Shown: positions 25,577-34,218 of the stretch, in pieces | Numbering within the stretch: position 1 is the stretch's first letter | Layout of the letters: each line of letters opens with the position of its first letter | From: Clostridiales bacterium | GTDB lineage: Bacteria; Bacillota; Clostridia; Lachnospirales; Lachnospiraceae | DNA length: 64,000 nucleotides | Reading direction: 5' to 3' | Assembly (NCBI GenBank): GCA_021199255.1 | Contig: JAJQIK010000052.1 | Coordinates: forward strand, 35,910 to 99,909 | Notes under the pieces: generated by a model | Database searches by the model: none | Told to the model about the DNA's origin: nothing | What the model saw: the letters and a program-made list of their open reading frames with translations, nothing else | Position numbers and translations under genes: made by a program

Positions 25577-26272
25577 CTAATTTGCGCTGACGGTGCTGAT
25601 AATAACGGCGTCCGCGCTGACGCCGGTCTTACGGATCACAATGTCCTCAATCTGGGCGCGCTGGGCTTCCGTTAATTCCGTGGTATTAACCACCACGTCT
25701 ACACTGTCCCCGTCAATGCTGACAATGGCGTCTTCAAACCCTTTGGCTTCCAGCAGAATCTCCGCCGCCGTTTCCTTCTCCGCGATATCCGTCATGGAAA
25801 TCATGCTGTCAACCGCTTCCTGCTTCTGGGTCTCGCTGATATTAGCGTTATTGATAATCTCTAACAGCGTCTCCTTGTTCTGCGCCCTGGTCTGCTCTTT
25901 TTCCAGCTTCGCGCCGGATAAAGCCGAAGTCGCGCCGGCGGATGTAAAGACAGCTTCCCCCGGCACCTCTTCCATCTGTTCCTCCGCCAGCGCTTCCTCC
26001 AGTTCTTCGTCCACGCTGCCGCTTTCCGCCATAGTCACGTCGCTGTCCAAGCTCTCGATATCTCCTGACGCCTGCTCCAGATCCTCCTCAGACAAATCCT
26101 CCAACGCCGCATAATCCAAATTCCCCAAATCATCAGTTGCAATCTCTCCGTTCACGGACATGATTTCTTCATCGGTTACTTTAGTACCTGCGAAATTCAG
26201 ATAACCCGCCACCGCAATCATGATCGCGAGGGCGGTAATCATCATCTGATTCTTCTTGATCATATTTTTCAA
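25577..26272 (-). CDS. spoIIIAH: Stage III sporulation protein AH
   Basis: SpoIIIAH in the mother-cell membrane binds SpoIIQ of the forespore, forming the feeding-tube channel. The 231-residue protein has one N-terminal membrane helix (KKNQMMITALAIMIAVAGYL), a long acidic linker (about 45-120) and the C-terminal ring-building EscJ-like domain (ETLLEIINNANISETQKQEAV and GFEDAIVSIDGDSVDVVV). A TTG start with GGGGAG 6 nt upstream was taken. It is the last gene of the spoIIIA operon, 13 bp after spoIIIAG. Confidence 0.93.
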   Translation of the reverse strand: MKNMIKKNQMMITALAIMIAVAGYLNFAGTKVTDEEIMSVNGEIATDDLGNLDYAALEDLSEEDLEQASGDIESLDSDVTMAESGSVDEELEEALAEEQMEEVPGEAVFTSAGATSALSGAKLEKEQTRAQNKETLLEIINNANISETQKQEAVDSMISMTDIAEKETAAEILLEAKGFEDAIVSIDGDSVDVVVNTTELTEAQRAQIEDIVIRKTGVSADAVIISTVSAN

Positions 26273-26285
26273 TGTCTTCTCCCCT

Positions 26286-26927
26286 TCACTGATTATTATT
26301 TTTCATCTTAACTACTGTTATTTTATTCATGTCTATATCAAATAATACCTGAATTGCTTCGATTATATTCTGCCTTACCAGGATTTCATCGGCTCCCTGG
26401 GCAATCACTACCACTCCCTCCACCACAGGCGGCAGGGTCTTGACCACATAGGGAACGCTGTTTCCATTCTCATCTACGGTATAAATCGTAGCGCCCTCGT
26501 TCCGGCTCTCCTCCACCCTGCGGCTCCCCCCGGCCGCGTCGCTTTCCACTGTATCGGACCATTCCTCCGGCCCGTCCTTTTCCACAATCCTTTCCTCAGA
26601 CGCCTTTAGGGTAATCAGAACCCTGACCTCCCCGGCTCCCTCCACACAGCTCAGGGCATTTTCCAGCTTGTCTTCCCAATAACCGGTATACGCCGCTTCC
26701 GTCCCGCTTTCCGACAGCGTCGGGGAAGCGGCAGGCTGGGAATCTTCCTCCTGTGTTTCTATTGTATCATTCATGATGTCCGATAGACCGGACTTTGTCT
26801 CTGTGGATTTGACAGGCCATACGATGACGCACAGCAATATCCCGGTCAAAATAATAATCAGGCACTGATCCTTTCTCAGCTTTCCGCCCCCGGTCAGCTT
26901 TTCCAGCAGCTTCTTACCAGCCTCCAC
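26286..26927 (-). CDS. spoIIIAG: Stage III sporulation protein AG
   Basis: SpoIIIAG forms a large oligomeric ring in the intermembrane space of the engulfed forespore. The 213-residue protein has one membrane helix (LIIILTGILLCVIVWPV, about 23-39) and a RBM-type domain (YWEDKLENALSCVEGAGEVRVLITL, then PPVVEGVVVIAQGADEILVRQNI in parts). The GTG start has GGAGG 9 nt upstream and overlaps spoIIIAF by 14 nt. Confidence 0.93.
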   Translation of the reverse strand: MEAGKKLLEKLTGGGKLRKDQCLIIILTGILLCVIVWPVKSTETKSGLSDIMNDTIETQEEDSQPAASPTLSESGTEAAYTGYWEDKLENALSCVEGAGEVRVLITLKASEERIVEKDGPEEWSDTVESDAAGGSRRVEESRNEGATIYTVDENGNSVPYVVKTLPPVVEGVVVIAQGADEILVRQNIIEAIQVLFDIDMNKITVVKMKNNNQ

Positions 26928-27549
26928 TGCACACCACCTCCACTCTGCTCTCCTCTATTTCCAGGGCGTCTGCGAACAACTGTCGGTATGAGGCCGCATC
27001 TGCCGTGTCTTCCGTAGAATCTGTCCCGGAGGCAATGACAATGTCCTCTATTTGAATAGGAGACCGGGCTGCCTCTCCCTTTGCTCCCTCATCAGACGGG
27101 ACTATTTTCTCCATCACGACCAGTATCTTTTCCAGCGACCATTCCTCTTCGCCGATTCCCTCTCCTGTCCCCTCTTCCATCTGTATTTCCACCTCCGCCA
27201 CCTGATAGGGCTCTTCCGGAAGCAGTTGATTCAGGCGGGACTGTAGTTCTTCCTCGATCTGCTGCACTGCGGTATCCCTTACCGCCGCGTTTTCCCACAG
27301 GCTCTGCGCGTCCTGTCCTGTTTCCATCTCCTCCAGCCGCCGGGTTATCTGTTCCGTCTCATAGACCCATTCCTCCGTAATATCCTCCGCTTCCGACAGA
27401 AACGGCCTGACAAACAGCAGCAGAATCATAACACCCGCTACTAATTTAATATATTTTTCATACTGCCTGCCGGGGGCAAAATGCATCACCGCCTGCGCCG
27501 CTATCATAAAGATACCGATTTCTCTGATATTCCCAAGGATTGTCCCCAT
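26914..27549 (-). CDS. spoIIIAF: Stage III sporulation protein AF
   Basis: The 211-residue protein has two N-terminal membrane helices (IGIFMIAAQAVMHF and LVAGVMILLLFVRPFL) separated by GRQYEKYIK, as in SpoIIIAF, and a soluble C-terminal domain with a RBM-like fold (YQVAEVEIQMEEG, RSPIQIEDIVI). It is part of the mother-cell side of the SpoIIIA-SpoIIQ complex. Its ATG shares bases with the spoIIIAE stop (TAATG), indicating coupling. Confidence 0.9.
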   Translation of the reverse strand: MGTILGNIREIGIFMIAAQAVMHFAPGRQYEKYIKLVAGVMILLLFVRPFLSEAEDITEEWVYETEQITRRLEEMETGQDAQSLWENAAVRDTAVQQIEEELQSRLNQLLPEEPYQVAEVEIQMEEGTGEGIGEEEWSLEKILVVMEKIVPSDEGAKGEAARSPIQIEDIVIASGTDSTEDTADAASYRQLFADALEIEESRVEVVCSGGW

Positions 27550-28610
27550 TATAGCCCCCTGCCCGTCGTATAGGTAATAATCGCGATCTGTATCACAAAC
27601 ATGCCCACCGAAGCCAACGCCAGCTTAAGCAGCATCCAGTTGCCATTGCCTACCCGGTCGGCACAGTTGGCTATTCTCTTATCACTGACAACGCCGATCA
27701 GGGCGGCGCTTAGCTTGGTGGCGCAGGAGAGCAGCAGCATTTTCATCAGCGGTATGCTGCACAGCATAATAAGAACAAGTGTTATGTAAATACCGATGCT
27801 GTTTTTGATCAGCACCGCGGAGCCGATTACCATTTCAAACATTCCCTCCGTCAATCCGCCGATTCCCGGTATGACGGCTACCGCTTTCTTAAACGCGGCA
27901 ACCTGAAGGGAATCCAGAACAGGCGATATCATAGACTGTAAAAGGCTGAAGCCCGTGATAATGCCCAGCGTGACCTTTAGACTGATTCCGATTACCTTCT
28001 CCAATAGCTCCAGCAGCATAGTCAGCCTCTCCTCCATCCATACCCCGTTAATCACTGTCAGCAGGACATAACTGTATACCACCGGCAGCAGCACGGACAG
28101 ATACCCCCACTCGACCAGATAAACCACCAGCAATAAAATCTGATAATACGACGAAGCGGAGGCAATGCCTGAGGCGCTTCCCACCGCCACCAGATAGGTC
28201 GGGATATAAAGCTTCATAAAGGTAGTGACTGTCCCCAGAATCTCCCGCACAATGTCCGCCCCATTGACAAACGCCTTCAGCAGCACCGCTATCAAAAGCA
28301 GATAGACAAAATAAAAGGCCAAATCCGACACCTGATGATCCTGCAAAAGATCGGCAAAATCGGTAAATAAGGCGGCCACGATTCCCAAAACCAGAATGGT
28401 GACAAACAGCGTCCGGATTTCCCCAAGCTGCGAGCCCATCATTCCCAGAATCCCCCGCCCCAGCTCTTGCAGCGCCTCCCACAGCCTGCCCTGCACAATC
28501 AGCTCCATCACAGCTTCTCCGTCAAAGCTAACCGTTGGAAACAGACGGGTAAAATCCAGGGATACCGCGTCCATATCCATTTCATTCCACACCCAACCGC
28601 TTTCCGTCAT
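27549..28610 (-). CDS. spoIIIAE: Stage III sporulation protein AE
   Basis: SpoIIIAE is the polytopic membrane core of the SpoIIIA apparatus. The 353-residue protein has about eight hydrophobic segments and the conserved stretch AVAVIPGIGGLTEGMFEMVIGSAVLIKNSIG in part. B. subtilis SpoIIIAE is about 400 residues and starts with a signal peptide; this one begins directly with the soluble segment TESGWVWNEMD and lacks that signal. The upstream frame stays open but contains no ATG, GTG or TTG with a ribosome site. AGAGG lies 9 nt before the chosen ATG. Confidence 0.9.
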   Translation of the reverse strand: MTESGWVWNEMDMDAVSLDFTRLFPTVSFDGEAVMELIVQGRLWEALQELGRGILGMMGSQLGEIRTLFVTILVLGIVAALFTDFADLLQDHQVSDLAFYFVYLLLIAVLLKAFVNGADIVREILGTVTTFMKLYIPTYLVAVGSASGIASASSYYQILLLVVYLVEWGYLSVLLPVVYSYVLLTVINGVWMEERLTMLLELLEKVIGISLKVTLGIITGFSLLQSMISPVLDSLQVAAFKKAVAVIPGIGGLTEGMFEMVIGSAVLIKNSIGIYITLVLIMLCSIPLMKMLLLSCATKLSAALIGVVSDKRIANCADRVGNGNWMLLKLALASVGMFVIQIAIITYTTGRGL

Positions 28611-28653
28611 TCCCATTGTCCTCTCCCTCAGATACCACTCAGCGCTGATATCG

Positions 28654-29040
28654 CTATCCCGCCATGGTCTGTATGCTTTCCATTAATGCCAGAAGCACCG
28701 GCATACCCATTAATAGAATATAAAGCTTTCCCAGCATTTCAACCTGCCCGGCAATGCCTCCATATCCCGCGTCCTTACAGATGCCCGCGCAAAATTCACA
28801 GGCATAAGTGGCGCCTACCGCCTTCAACAGCACCGTCAGATATTGATAGTTTTCATTCAAATATCCCCGCAACTGCTCCATCCGTTCCAGAATCAGTGTA
28901 AAATAACGGGTGGTATATCCAAGAATAACCAGGCAGACCGCTATCCCGATATAGACCCCATATTCCCCTTTGTAATTTTTAAGTCCCACCGCCAGCAGCA
29001 CGCCCACAATGCCAATCAGACCGATTTTAACCAGTTCCAT
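28654..29040 (-). CDS. spoIIIAD: Stage III sporulation protein AD
   Basis: The 128-residue protein (MELVKIGLIGIVGVLLAVGL, then GEYGVYIGIAVCLVILGY) has three to four membrane helices and matches the SpoIIIAC/AD family. The ATG at 29040 is preceded by GAGGAGGG at 7 nt and gives the family length of about 128-130; a longer frame upstream reads into spoIIIAC. It acts in the mother-cell membrane beside SpoIIIAC and AE. Confidence 0.92.
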   Translation of the reverse strand: MELVKIGLIGIVGVLLAVGLKNYKGEYGVYIGIAVCLVILGYTTRYFTLILERMEQLRGYLNENYQYLTVLLKAVGATYACEFCAGICKDAGYGGIAGQVEMLGKLYILLMGMPVLLALMESIQTMAG

Positions 29041-29084
29041 CAACAGCCCTCCTCTGTTCCCGCGGCGCTTTAACCAGATACGGC

Positions 29085-29279
29085 CTACAAAGTAAATAGA
29101 TCCTGTATCATAACAAACAAGTCGTATATATAAGGAATCATCCATGTTAAAACAAGAATTAATCCGGCCAGACTGATAAGAAAAGCATGTTCCTCCCGGC
29201 CGCTATGCTTCAAAATCTGATTCCATATCGTAACCAAGATACCGACCGCCGCTATCTTGAAAATAAGACTTACGCTCAT
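29085..29279 (-). CDS. spoIIIAC: Stage III sporulation protein AC
   Basis: The 64-residue protein (MSVSLIFKIAAVGILVTIW, then LISLAGLILVLTWMIPYIYDLF in parts) has two membrane helices and matches SpoIIIAC closely. A second ATG four codons upstream also lies in frame; AAAGG is one base before that one and 13 bases before the chosen start, so the exact start is uncertain. It lies between spoIIIAB and spoIIIAD. Confidence 0.92.
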   Translation of the reverse strand: MSVSLIFKIAAVGILVTIWNQILKHSGREEHAFLISLAGLILVLTWMIPYIYDLFVMIQDLFTL

Positions 29280-29338
29280 TGTAACACTCATGCCTTTCTC
29301 TCAATCCGGTCTGCCAGAATACCTTTCATGGCAGCCGG

Positions 29339-29857
29339 TCATATCAGAAGGATCGTCAGAAACAGGCCGGTCAGAATACTTACGCTGCGTATTACTTTGA
29401 CTTTCCCTGCATAGGCCTCTTCCGCCTGTCTGCACTTTCTGACAAGCATATCCACAGACTGTCCGATGGCAGCCGCCTGCAGCGTTTCCTCCTGCAGCCC
29501 CAGCTTCTCCGGCAGCCGCCTGAGCACATCCTTCTCCTCCTCATGCAGCGGCACTCCCTGAAAACACAGCTCCATCTGCCTGCCCCACACCGATTCCAGG
29601 TCAGTACCCTCCTGTCTCCGAAGCTGTTCATACATCTGGCGGAAATGATCTGCGTACCAGGAATCGCCGTACTCCGAAAGAATCAGGCAAATCTCCGGCA
29701 GCGTACGCTTGCCATACCGCATTTCATCCTGGATTCTTCCAATAATCCGTATCAGTTCCCCAAGATGCCGCACCCGGTTCTTCTCCTCTCTGACCATTCC
29801 CTCTCCCCAGCCCATACACCCGACCATAATGCATAAGAATCCTATCAGCTTAAACAT
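29339..29857 (-). CDS. spoIIIAB: Stage III sporulation protein AB
   Basis: The 172-residue protein has N- and C-terminal membrane helices (LIGFLCIMVGCMGWG and VSILTGLFLTILLI) around a helical soluble domain (GELIRIIGRIQDEMRYGKRTLPEI), related to the GspF-type domain of secretion systems. GAAGGAAG precedes the ATG. It overlaps spoIIIAA by 13 nt. Confidence 0.92.
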   Translation of the reverse strand: MFKLIGFLCIMVGCMGWGEGMVREEKNRVRHLGELIRIIGRIQDEMRYGKRTLPEICLILSEYGDSWYADHFRQMYEQLRRQEGTDLESVWGRQMELCFQGVPLHEEEKDVLRRLPEKLGLQEETLQAAAIGQSVDMLVRKCRQAEEAYAGKVKVIRSVSILTGLFLTILLI

Positions 29858-30792
29858 GCTCTTCCTTCTCTGTCATAAATCCCCTCTATTTCACAGCGCT
29901 CCTGACGCTTTCCGAGCACAATATATCTGTCAAAAAGCCCGTTATTTACTGCATAACACATGTATTTTTTATTTTTCACTTCCTCCAGGGAATTGCCGTG
30001 AATCGTGGCAATCAGCTTGCAGCCGCAGCCGCTTGCCCGTAATAATGCCTGAATATCGTCTTCGCTGCCCAGCTCATCCACCGCCAGCACCTGAGGCGCC
30101 ATAGAGCGGATCAGAAGCATCATGCCCTCCACCTTGGGACAGCCGTCCAATACATCCGTGCGAATCCCCACATCATTCTGCGCTACTCCCAGATAACTTC
30201 CCGCAATTTCCGAACGTTCGTCCACCACGCTGACATTGACGCCTCTGCCATATGCGGTTCCGTTCGATATCTGACGGATAATATCTCTGAGCATGGTAGT
30301 CTTGCCGCAGCCAGGCGGAGAAATCAGCAAAGCGTTCAGCACCCGCCCCTTTTCATACAGATAGGAAATCACCGAATCCGCCGCGCCTTTTCGCTCATGG
30401 GCGATACGGATATTTAAATAACGGATGTATTTCATATTGCGTATTCTGTTCCCTTCCTCCAAAATGACCTGCCCGGCAAGCCCCACCCGATGTCCGCCCT
30501 GAATGGTCAGAAAGCCCTGCCTGATTTCATCCGCGAAAGCGTAAATGGAATATTGGCACAGATGCTTCAAGACCTCCTCCAACTCCTCCGGGCTGCTGCC
30601 CGCCTCCACGGGCTGCCTGTCCATCAGTTCTCCCTGTTGATTGACAAACCACTCCCTGTTCCGGATCAGAACGGTTACCGGCGCCTGCGTACGCAGACGG
30701 ATCTCCTGCAGCCCCTCCGCCTGTCCGGCCACTTTCCTCCACCGCCCGCGCATGGCTTCCGGAAACAGATGCAACACCTCTTCCTGCAACAT
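29845..30792 (-). CDS. spoIIIAA: Stage III sporulation protein AA (ATPase)
   Basis: SpoIIIAA is the secretion-type ATPase of the SpoIIIA complex. The 315-residue protein has Walker A SPPGCGKTTMLRDI (about residues 158-171), VVDERSEIAGSYLG, the Walker B-like strand VLAVDELGSEDD and LIATIHGNSLEEV. The N-terminal domain has IRLRTQAPVTVLI and CQYSIYAFADEIRQGFLTI in parts. GGGGGA lies 8 nt before the ATG. It is the first gene of the eight-gene operon and follows the candidate SigE promoter. Confidence 0.95.
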   Translation of the reverse strand: MLQEEVLHLFPEAMRGRWRKVAGQAEGLQEIRLRTQAPVTVLIRNREWFVNQQGELMDRQPVEAGSSPEELEEVLKHLCQYSIYAFADEIRQGFLTIQGGHRVGLAGQVILEEGNRIRNMKYIRYLNIRIAHERKGAADSVISYLYEKGRVLNALLISPPGCGKTTMLRDIIRQISNGTAYGRGVNVSVVDERSEIAGSYLGVAQNDVGIRTDVLDGCPKVEGMMLLIRSMAPQVLAVDELGSEDDIQALLRASGCGCKLIATIHGNSLEEVKNKKYMCYAVNNGLFDRYIVLGKRQERCEIEGIYDREGRACLS

Positions 30793-30811
30793 GTGTATTC
30801 CCCCTTACCTC

Positions 30812-30839
30812 AATATATGAACCGTTGTCCAAGTTATGA
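30812..30839 (-). promoter_or_regulatory. Candidate SigE promoter of spoIIIAA-AH
   Basis: On the minus strand TCATAAC, 13 bp and CATATATT resemble the SigE pattern (KMATATT, 14-15 bp, CATACANT). It lies about 20-47 bp upstream of the spoIIIAA ATG, and the B. subtilis operon is SigE-dependent. Confidence 0.55.
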
Positions 30840-30880
30840 CTCCAATTTTCCCCCGGAAATCATGGGTCTGAAAAATCGCA

Positions 30881-30908
30881 AAAAAAGCCGGCCTTTCGAC
30901 CGACTTTT
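30881..30908 (-). terminator. Intrinsic terminator after trpZ
   Basis: On the minus strand AGTCGGTC-GAAA-GGCCGGCT forms a stem with a tetraloop, followed by seven T. Confidence 0.85.
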
Positions 30909-30932
30909 CAAGAATTTTCTCATTATTTTCCT

Positions 30933-31736
30933 TTATTGGGAGAGCAGTATCCTGTCGTTATCCAGCTGTCTGCCCGCCTGCATACGGAACCGCTCTAACA
31001 AATCCTCCACCGTCAGAGCAGACCGTTCCCGGCCGCTGACATCCAGCACGATGCGTCCCGAATCCATCATCAGGGTACGATTGCCTAACGCCAAAGCCTG
31101 ATGCATATTGTGGGTAACCATCAGGCAGGTGATCCGCCGCTGGGATACAATCCGTTCCGTCAGCTCCAATACCTTCTGCGCCGTAGCCGGGTCGAGAGCT
31201 GCAGTGTGCTCATCTAACAGCAGAATCTTAGGCGTCACCATGGTCGCCATCAGAAGCGTCAATGCCTGCCGCTGCCCGCCGGAAAGCAGACCCACCGGCT
31301 GCTTCATCCGATCCTCCAGCCCCATATCCAGAAGTGAAAGCTGTTCCCGGAACATCTGCTTTTCCCTGCTGCTGATACGGCTGAAAAAGGCATGGGAGGA
31401 AGTAGACGCCCTCAAATATGCCAACGCCATATTTTCCTCAATGGTCATGTGGGGCGCCGTACCCTTTAAAGGATCCTGAAATAAATGCCCGATGACTTTG
31501 CTTCTGATATGCTCCTTACGATAAGTAATATTTTCTCCCGCCAGAATAATCTGTCCCTCGTCTATATAAAAAGCACCTGTTATTGCATTAAACAGGGTCG
31601 ATTTCCCCGCTCCGTTGCTTCCCACGATCGTCGCGAAATCGCCGTCCGCAAGCTCCAGGCTCACCTGATCCAGCGCCCGCTTCTCATTAACAGTGCCCGG
31701 ATTAAAGGTCTTGGAAATCTGTTTTAAGCTCAGCAT
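30933..31736 (-). CDS. trpZ: Tryptophan ABC transporter, ATP-binding subunit
   Basis: The 267-residue ABC ATPase has Walker A GSNGAGKSTLFNAI (about 38-51), the signature LLSGGQRQALTLLM, Walker B KILLLDEHTAALD and switch His in MVTHNMHQAL. It belongs to the family working with TrpXY-type permeases. The assignment as tryptophan transporter rests on the upstream T-box with a Trp specifier and on the known trpXYZ grouping. It overlaps trpY by 7 nt and ends at a terminator. Confidence 0.82.
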   Translation of the reverse strand: MLSLKQISKTFNPGTVNEKRALDQVSLELADGDFATIVGSNGAGKSTLFNAITGAFYIDEGQIILAGENITYRKEHIRSKVIGHLFQDPLKGTAPHMTIEENMALAYLRASTSSHAFFSRISSREKQMFREQLSLLDMGLEDRMKQPVGLLSGGQRQALTLLMATMVTPKILLLDEHTAALDPATAQKVLELTERIVSQRRITCLMVTHNMHQALALGNRTLMMDSGRIVLDVSGRERSALTVEDLLERFRMQAGRQLDNDRILLSQ

Positions 31737-32677
31737 ACGCTTCCACCATCCTTTCTTCCCGCCTTCTCAAGCGATTTTCTCATTCTGAGAAAAGACGCCT
31801 GCCCCCGCAGGTACGGAAACGCAATGGCTATCGCTACAATCAGCGCCGACACCAGCTTCAGGCACTCCGCCGGAACGCTTAACCGAAGGGCGATGGCTAC
31901 AATAAAACGATAGAGACAGCTTCCCAGAATAACACCTATTACTTTTTTGAACATACCGCCCTTGCCGATGATAGTCTCCCCGATAATCAGGCTTGCCAGC
32001 GCAATGGTTACCATACCGGTACCCAAGTTAATATCACAGGATTTCTGATACTGCGCCAGAATCGCGCCGGATAACGCGGTCAGCGAATTGGACAGGCACA
32101 GCCCTACCGTAATCGTAAACACCGGATTAATGCTGGAAGCCCTTACCATATGTTCGTTATCGCCTGTAGCGCGGATTGACAAGCCCAGCCTCGTATTCAG
32201 AAACCAGGCAAGAATCACGCTGACTAACAGAACAATCGCCACCACAAGGATAATTTTATACCAGGCGTTATACCAATCCGCCGCAAGCCGATCCTTCGCC
32301 AGGCTAAAAATCGTATCGCAGGCAAAAAGATTGACATTCGAGGAAAAGCCCATAACGGCAATATTAACCGTATACAATCCGGTATTGACGATAATACCGG
32401 CAAGTATGGACGGCACCCCCATTCTCGTCTGTAAAAAGGCTGTGATAAACCCGGAGGCCACTCCGGCCGCCATAGCAGCCGGAAAGGCAAGAAACGGGTG
32501 CCCCGCGATCGTAACCATGGCGCCTACCGCGCAGCCTAAGGTAAAACAGCCGTCGGTAGACAAATCCGCAATATTTAAAATGCTGAAGGATATAAACAAC
32601 GCCAAGGCCACTAAAGAATAAATGCAGCCTAATTCCAAGGCGCTCTGTACGATTGATAACGTAAATATGGAACTCAT
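31730..32677 (-). CDS. trpY: Tryptophan ABC transporter, permease subunit
   Basis: The 315-residue permease (BPD_transp_2 type, as in branched-chain amino acid and ribose families) has eight to nine hydrophobic segments; typical pieces are LGCIYSLVALALFISFSIL and SIRATGDNEHMVRASSINP. GAGGAG lies just before the ATG at 32677; an ATG seven codons upstream lies before this site and was rejected. The upstream gap to trpX contains a copy of a dispersed repeat. Confidence 0.82.
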   Translation of the reverse strand: MSSIFTLSIVQSALELGCIYSLVALALFISFSILNIADLSTDGCFTLGCAVGAMVTIAGHPFLAFPAAMAAGVASGFITAFLQTRMGVPSILAGIIVNTGLYTVNIAVMGFSSNVNLFACDTIFSLAKDRLAADWYNAWYKIILVVAIVLLVSVILAWFLNTRLGLSIRATGDNEHMVRASSINPVFTITVGLCLSNSLTALSGAILAQYQKSCDINLGTGMVTIALASLIIGETIIGKGGMFKKVIGVILGSCLYRFIVAIALRLSVPAECLKLVSALIVAIAIAFPYLRGQASFLRMRKSLEKAGRKDGGSVC

Positions 32678-32686
32678 ATTCTCCTC

Positions 32687-32725
32687 ACTAATCTTCATTG
32701 CTGAGCAACTTGTTGCAAAGCGGCG
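32687..32725. repeat. Short copy of a dispersed 39-bp repeat
   Basis: These 39 bp match 63851-63889 at 35 positions. The core TGAGCAACTTGTTGC holds the 12-bp inverted repeat GCAAC-TT-GTTGC (here flanked by AAGCGGCG). It sits in the trpX-trpY gap, ending 10 bp before the trpY start. The stem-loops that follow the other copy are missing. Confidence 0.75.
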
Positions 32726-32737
32726 GCATCTGTGGAA

Positions 32738-33874
32738 TTATTCAAACTCTTCCGCCGTAACAGTTTCCTTTACTTCTGCGCACATACCCTCAAACACGCT
32801 GTAATCCAGGCCGATGGCTTCCGCCGTCTGGGTATTCACGGTTGCGATACCGTTATCCAGCATAACGACCGCCATATCTGCGGGGTCAGCGCCATCTACC
32901 AATATCTCCACTACCATATCCGCCGTAGCCGTACCCAGATCCACATAATTCACACCGAAGCCTAAGAAAGCGCCGTTTAACGCAAAGGAATCCGCCCCTG
33001 TATAATGGGGAACGCCGGCGTCGATAAATTTCTCGTAAATAGCCAACTCCGCCGTCATAACCGTATTATCGGTAGGCGTAAATACCGCATCCACGCCTCC
33101 CGCAATCAGGGCGTCCGCCGCAAGGGAAATCTCATCGTTGGTGGTGCCGGTCTTCTCCAGAACCTCTACGCCCTTCGCTTCGCAATAAGCCTTTGCCTCT
33201 TCAATCGGCGCTTTGGAGGAATCCTCGCTCTTGTTGTATAACAGACCGACCTTCTGGATATCCGGATCAGCCGCAAACATCAAATCCATAACCGCTTCTG
33301 TATTCAAAGCGTCAGAAGTACCTGTAATATTGGAACCGGGCGAATCCAGACTTGCCACCAGTCCCGCCCCCACCGGGTCGGATACCGCGGAGAACACTAC
33401 CGGAATCTGATTATCCGCAGTGGCATTCTGCATAATCATAGCCGTCGGCGTCGCAATCGGGACAATCACGTCTACCTCCGACGCAATCAGCTCCGTGGCG
33501 ATCTGGTTCAGGGTTGTGGAATCCGCCTGGCCATTGTAAGTATAATCGCTATAATCAAAGGTCACGCCCAGCTCCGCCGCCTTAGCGTCTAATTCAGCCT
33601 CAATCGCCGCCTCGATCTGGTTTAAGGAAGCGTCGTCCACATACTGTACGATGCCCACCTTATAAACTGCTCCTTCCTCTGCGCCGCTTTCTGCTGCCGC
33701 CGTTTCTTCTGCCTCGGCTGTTTCTGTCCCGGAAGCCTCTTCCCCGGACGTCTCCTGCGCCGTCTCTTCTGTGACAGCTTCTCCGCTTCCTGCAGCGTCA
33801 CTGCCGCCGCAGCCGCTTACCAGGGCTGCCGTCATGGCAGCCGCCATGAATACTGCTACTGTTTTCTTTTTCAT
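32738..33874 (-). CDS. trpX: Tryptophan ABC transporter, substrate-binding lipoprotein
   Basis: The 378-residue protein has a lipoprotein signal with VSGC (Cys22), a Glu/Ala/Thr-rich linker (about 23-70), then a peripheral binding domain: YKVGIVQYVDDASLNQIEAA, TPTAMIMQNAT, VVFSAVSDPVGAGLVAS. It belongs to the ABC_sub_bind (DUF534) family of TrpX. GGAGGAG precedes the ATG. It is the first gene after the Trp T-box, so uptake of tryptophan or a precursor is the likely role. Confidence 0.85.
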   Translation of the reverse strand: MKKKTVAVFMAAAMTAALVSGCGGSDAAGSGEAVTEETAQETSGEEASGTETAEAEETAAAESGAEEGAVYKVGIVQYVDDASLNQIEAAIEAELDAKAAELGVTFDYSDYTYNGQADSTTLNQIATELIASEVDVIVPIATPTAMIMQNATADNQIPVVFSAVSDPVGAGLVASLDSPGSNITGTSDALNTEAVMDLMFAADPDIQKVGLLYNKSEDSSKAPIEEAKAYCEAKGVEVLEKTGTTNDEISLAADALIAGGVDAVFTPTDNTVMTAELAIYEKFIDAGVPHYTGADSFALNGAFLGFGVNYVDLGTATADMVVEILVDGADPADMAVVMLDNGIATVNTQTAEAIGLDYSVFEGMCAEVKETVTAEEFE

Positions 33875-33900
33875 AAATTCTCCTCCTTAAAAGATGATAA

Positions 33901-34185
33901 ATATAAAAACCGCCTCAAGCCTATGCCTGAGACGGTAATAAACTGACTTATTATCGCGGTACCACTCAAATTGACGGATGCAACATCACGCCCACCTCAT
34001 TACATATACACAGGATATATGCCGCTTGGATAACGGGTGCGGTTCCCGCCGACTCCTACTATCAGGCGATTCCTGATTTCAGGCCGGCCTCGAAAGTCCA
34101 TTCACAACAGTCTCCGTACCGCTTTCCACCTGCCGCGGCTCTCTGTGACAATCTGACTGCTCCTACTACTCTTTCTCACAGGTTT
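33901..34185 (-). ncRNA. T-box riboswitch, tryptophan (UGG specifier)
   Basis: The leader of trpXYZ has a stem I with the AGUA motif near its base, a specifier loop GAAUGGAC in which UGG (complement of 34098-34100) is followed by a purine, the T-box sequence GAGTGGTACCGCG (33955-33967), and a terminator stem CCGTCTCAGGC / GCTTGAGGCGG (33910-33935) followed by TTTTTAT. Uncharged tRNA-Trp should stabilise the antiterminator and switch the transporter on. The specifier reading is by eye but fits the downstream genes. Confidence 0.92.
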
Positions 34186-34218
34186 TATTTATTACTGCTT
34201 CTGCCTTTAATTTCTTAT

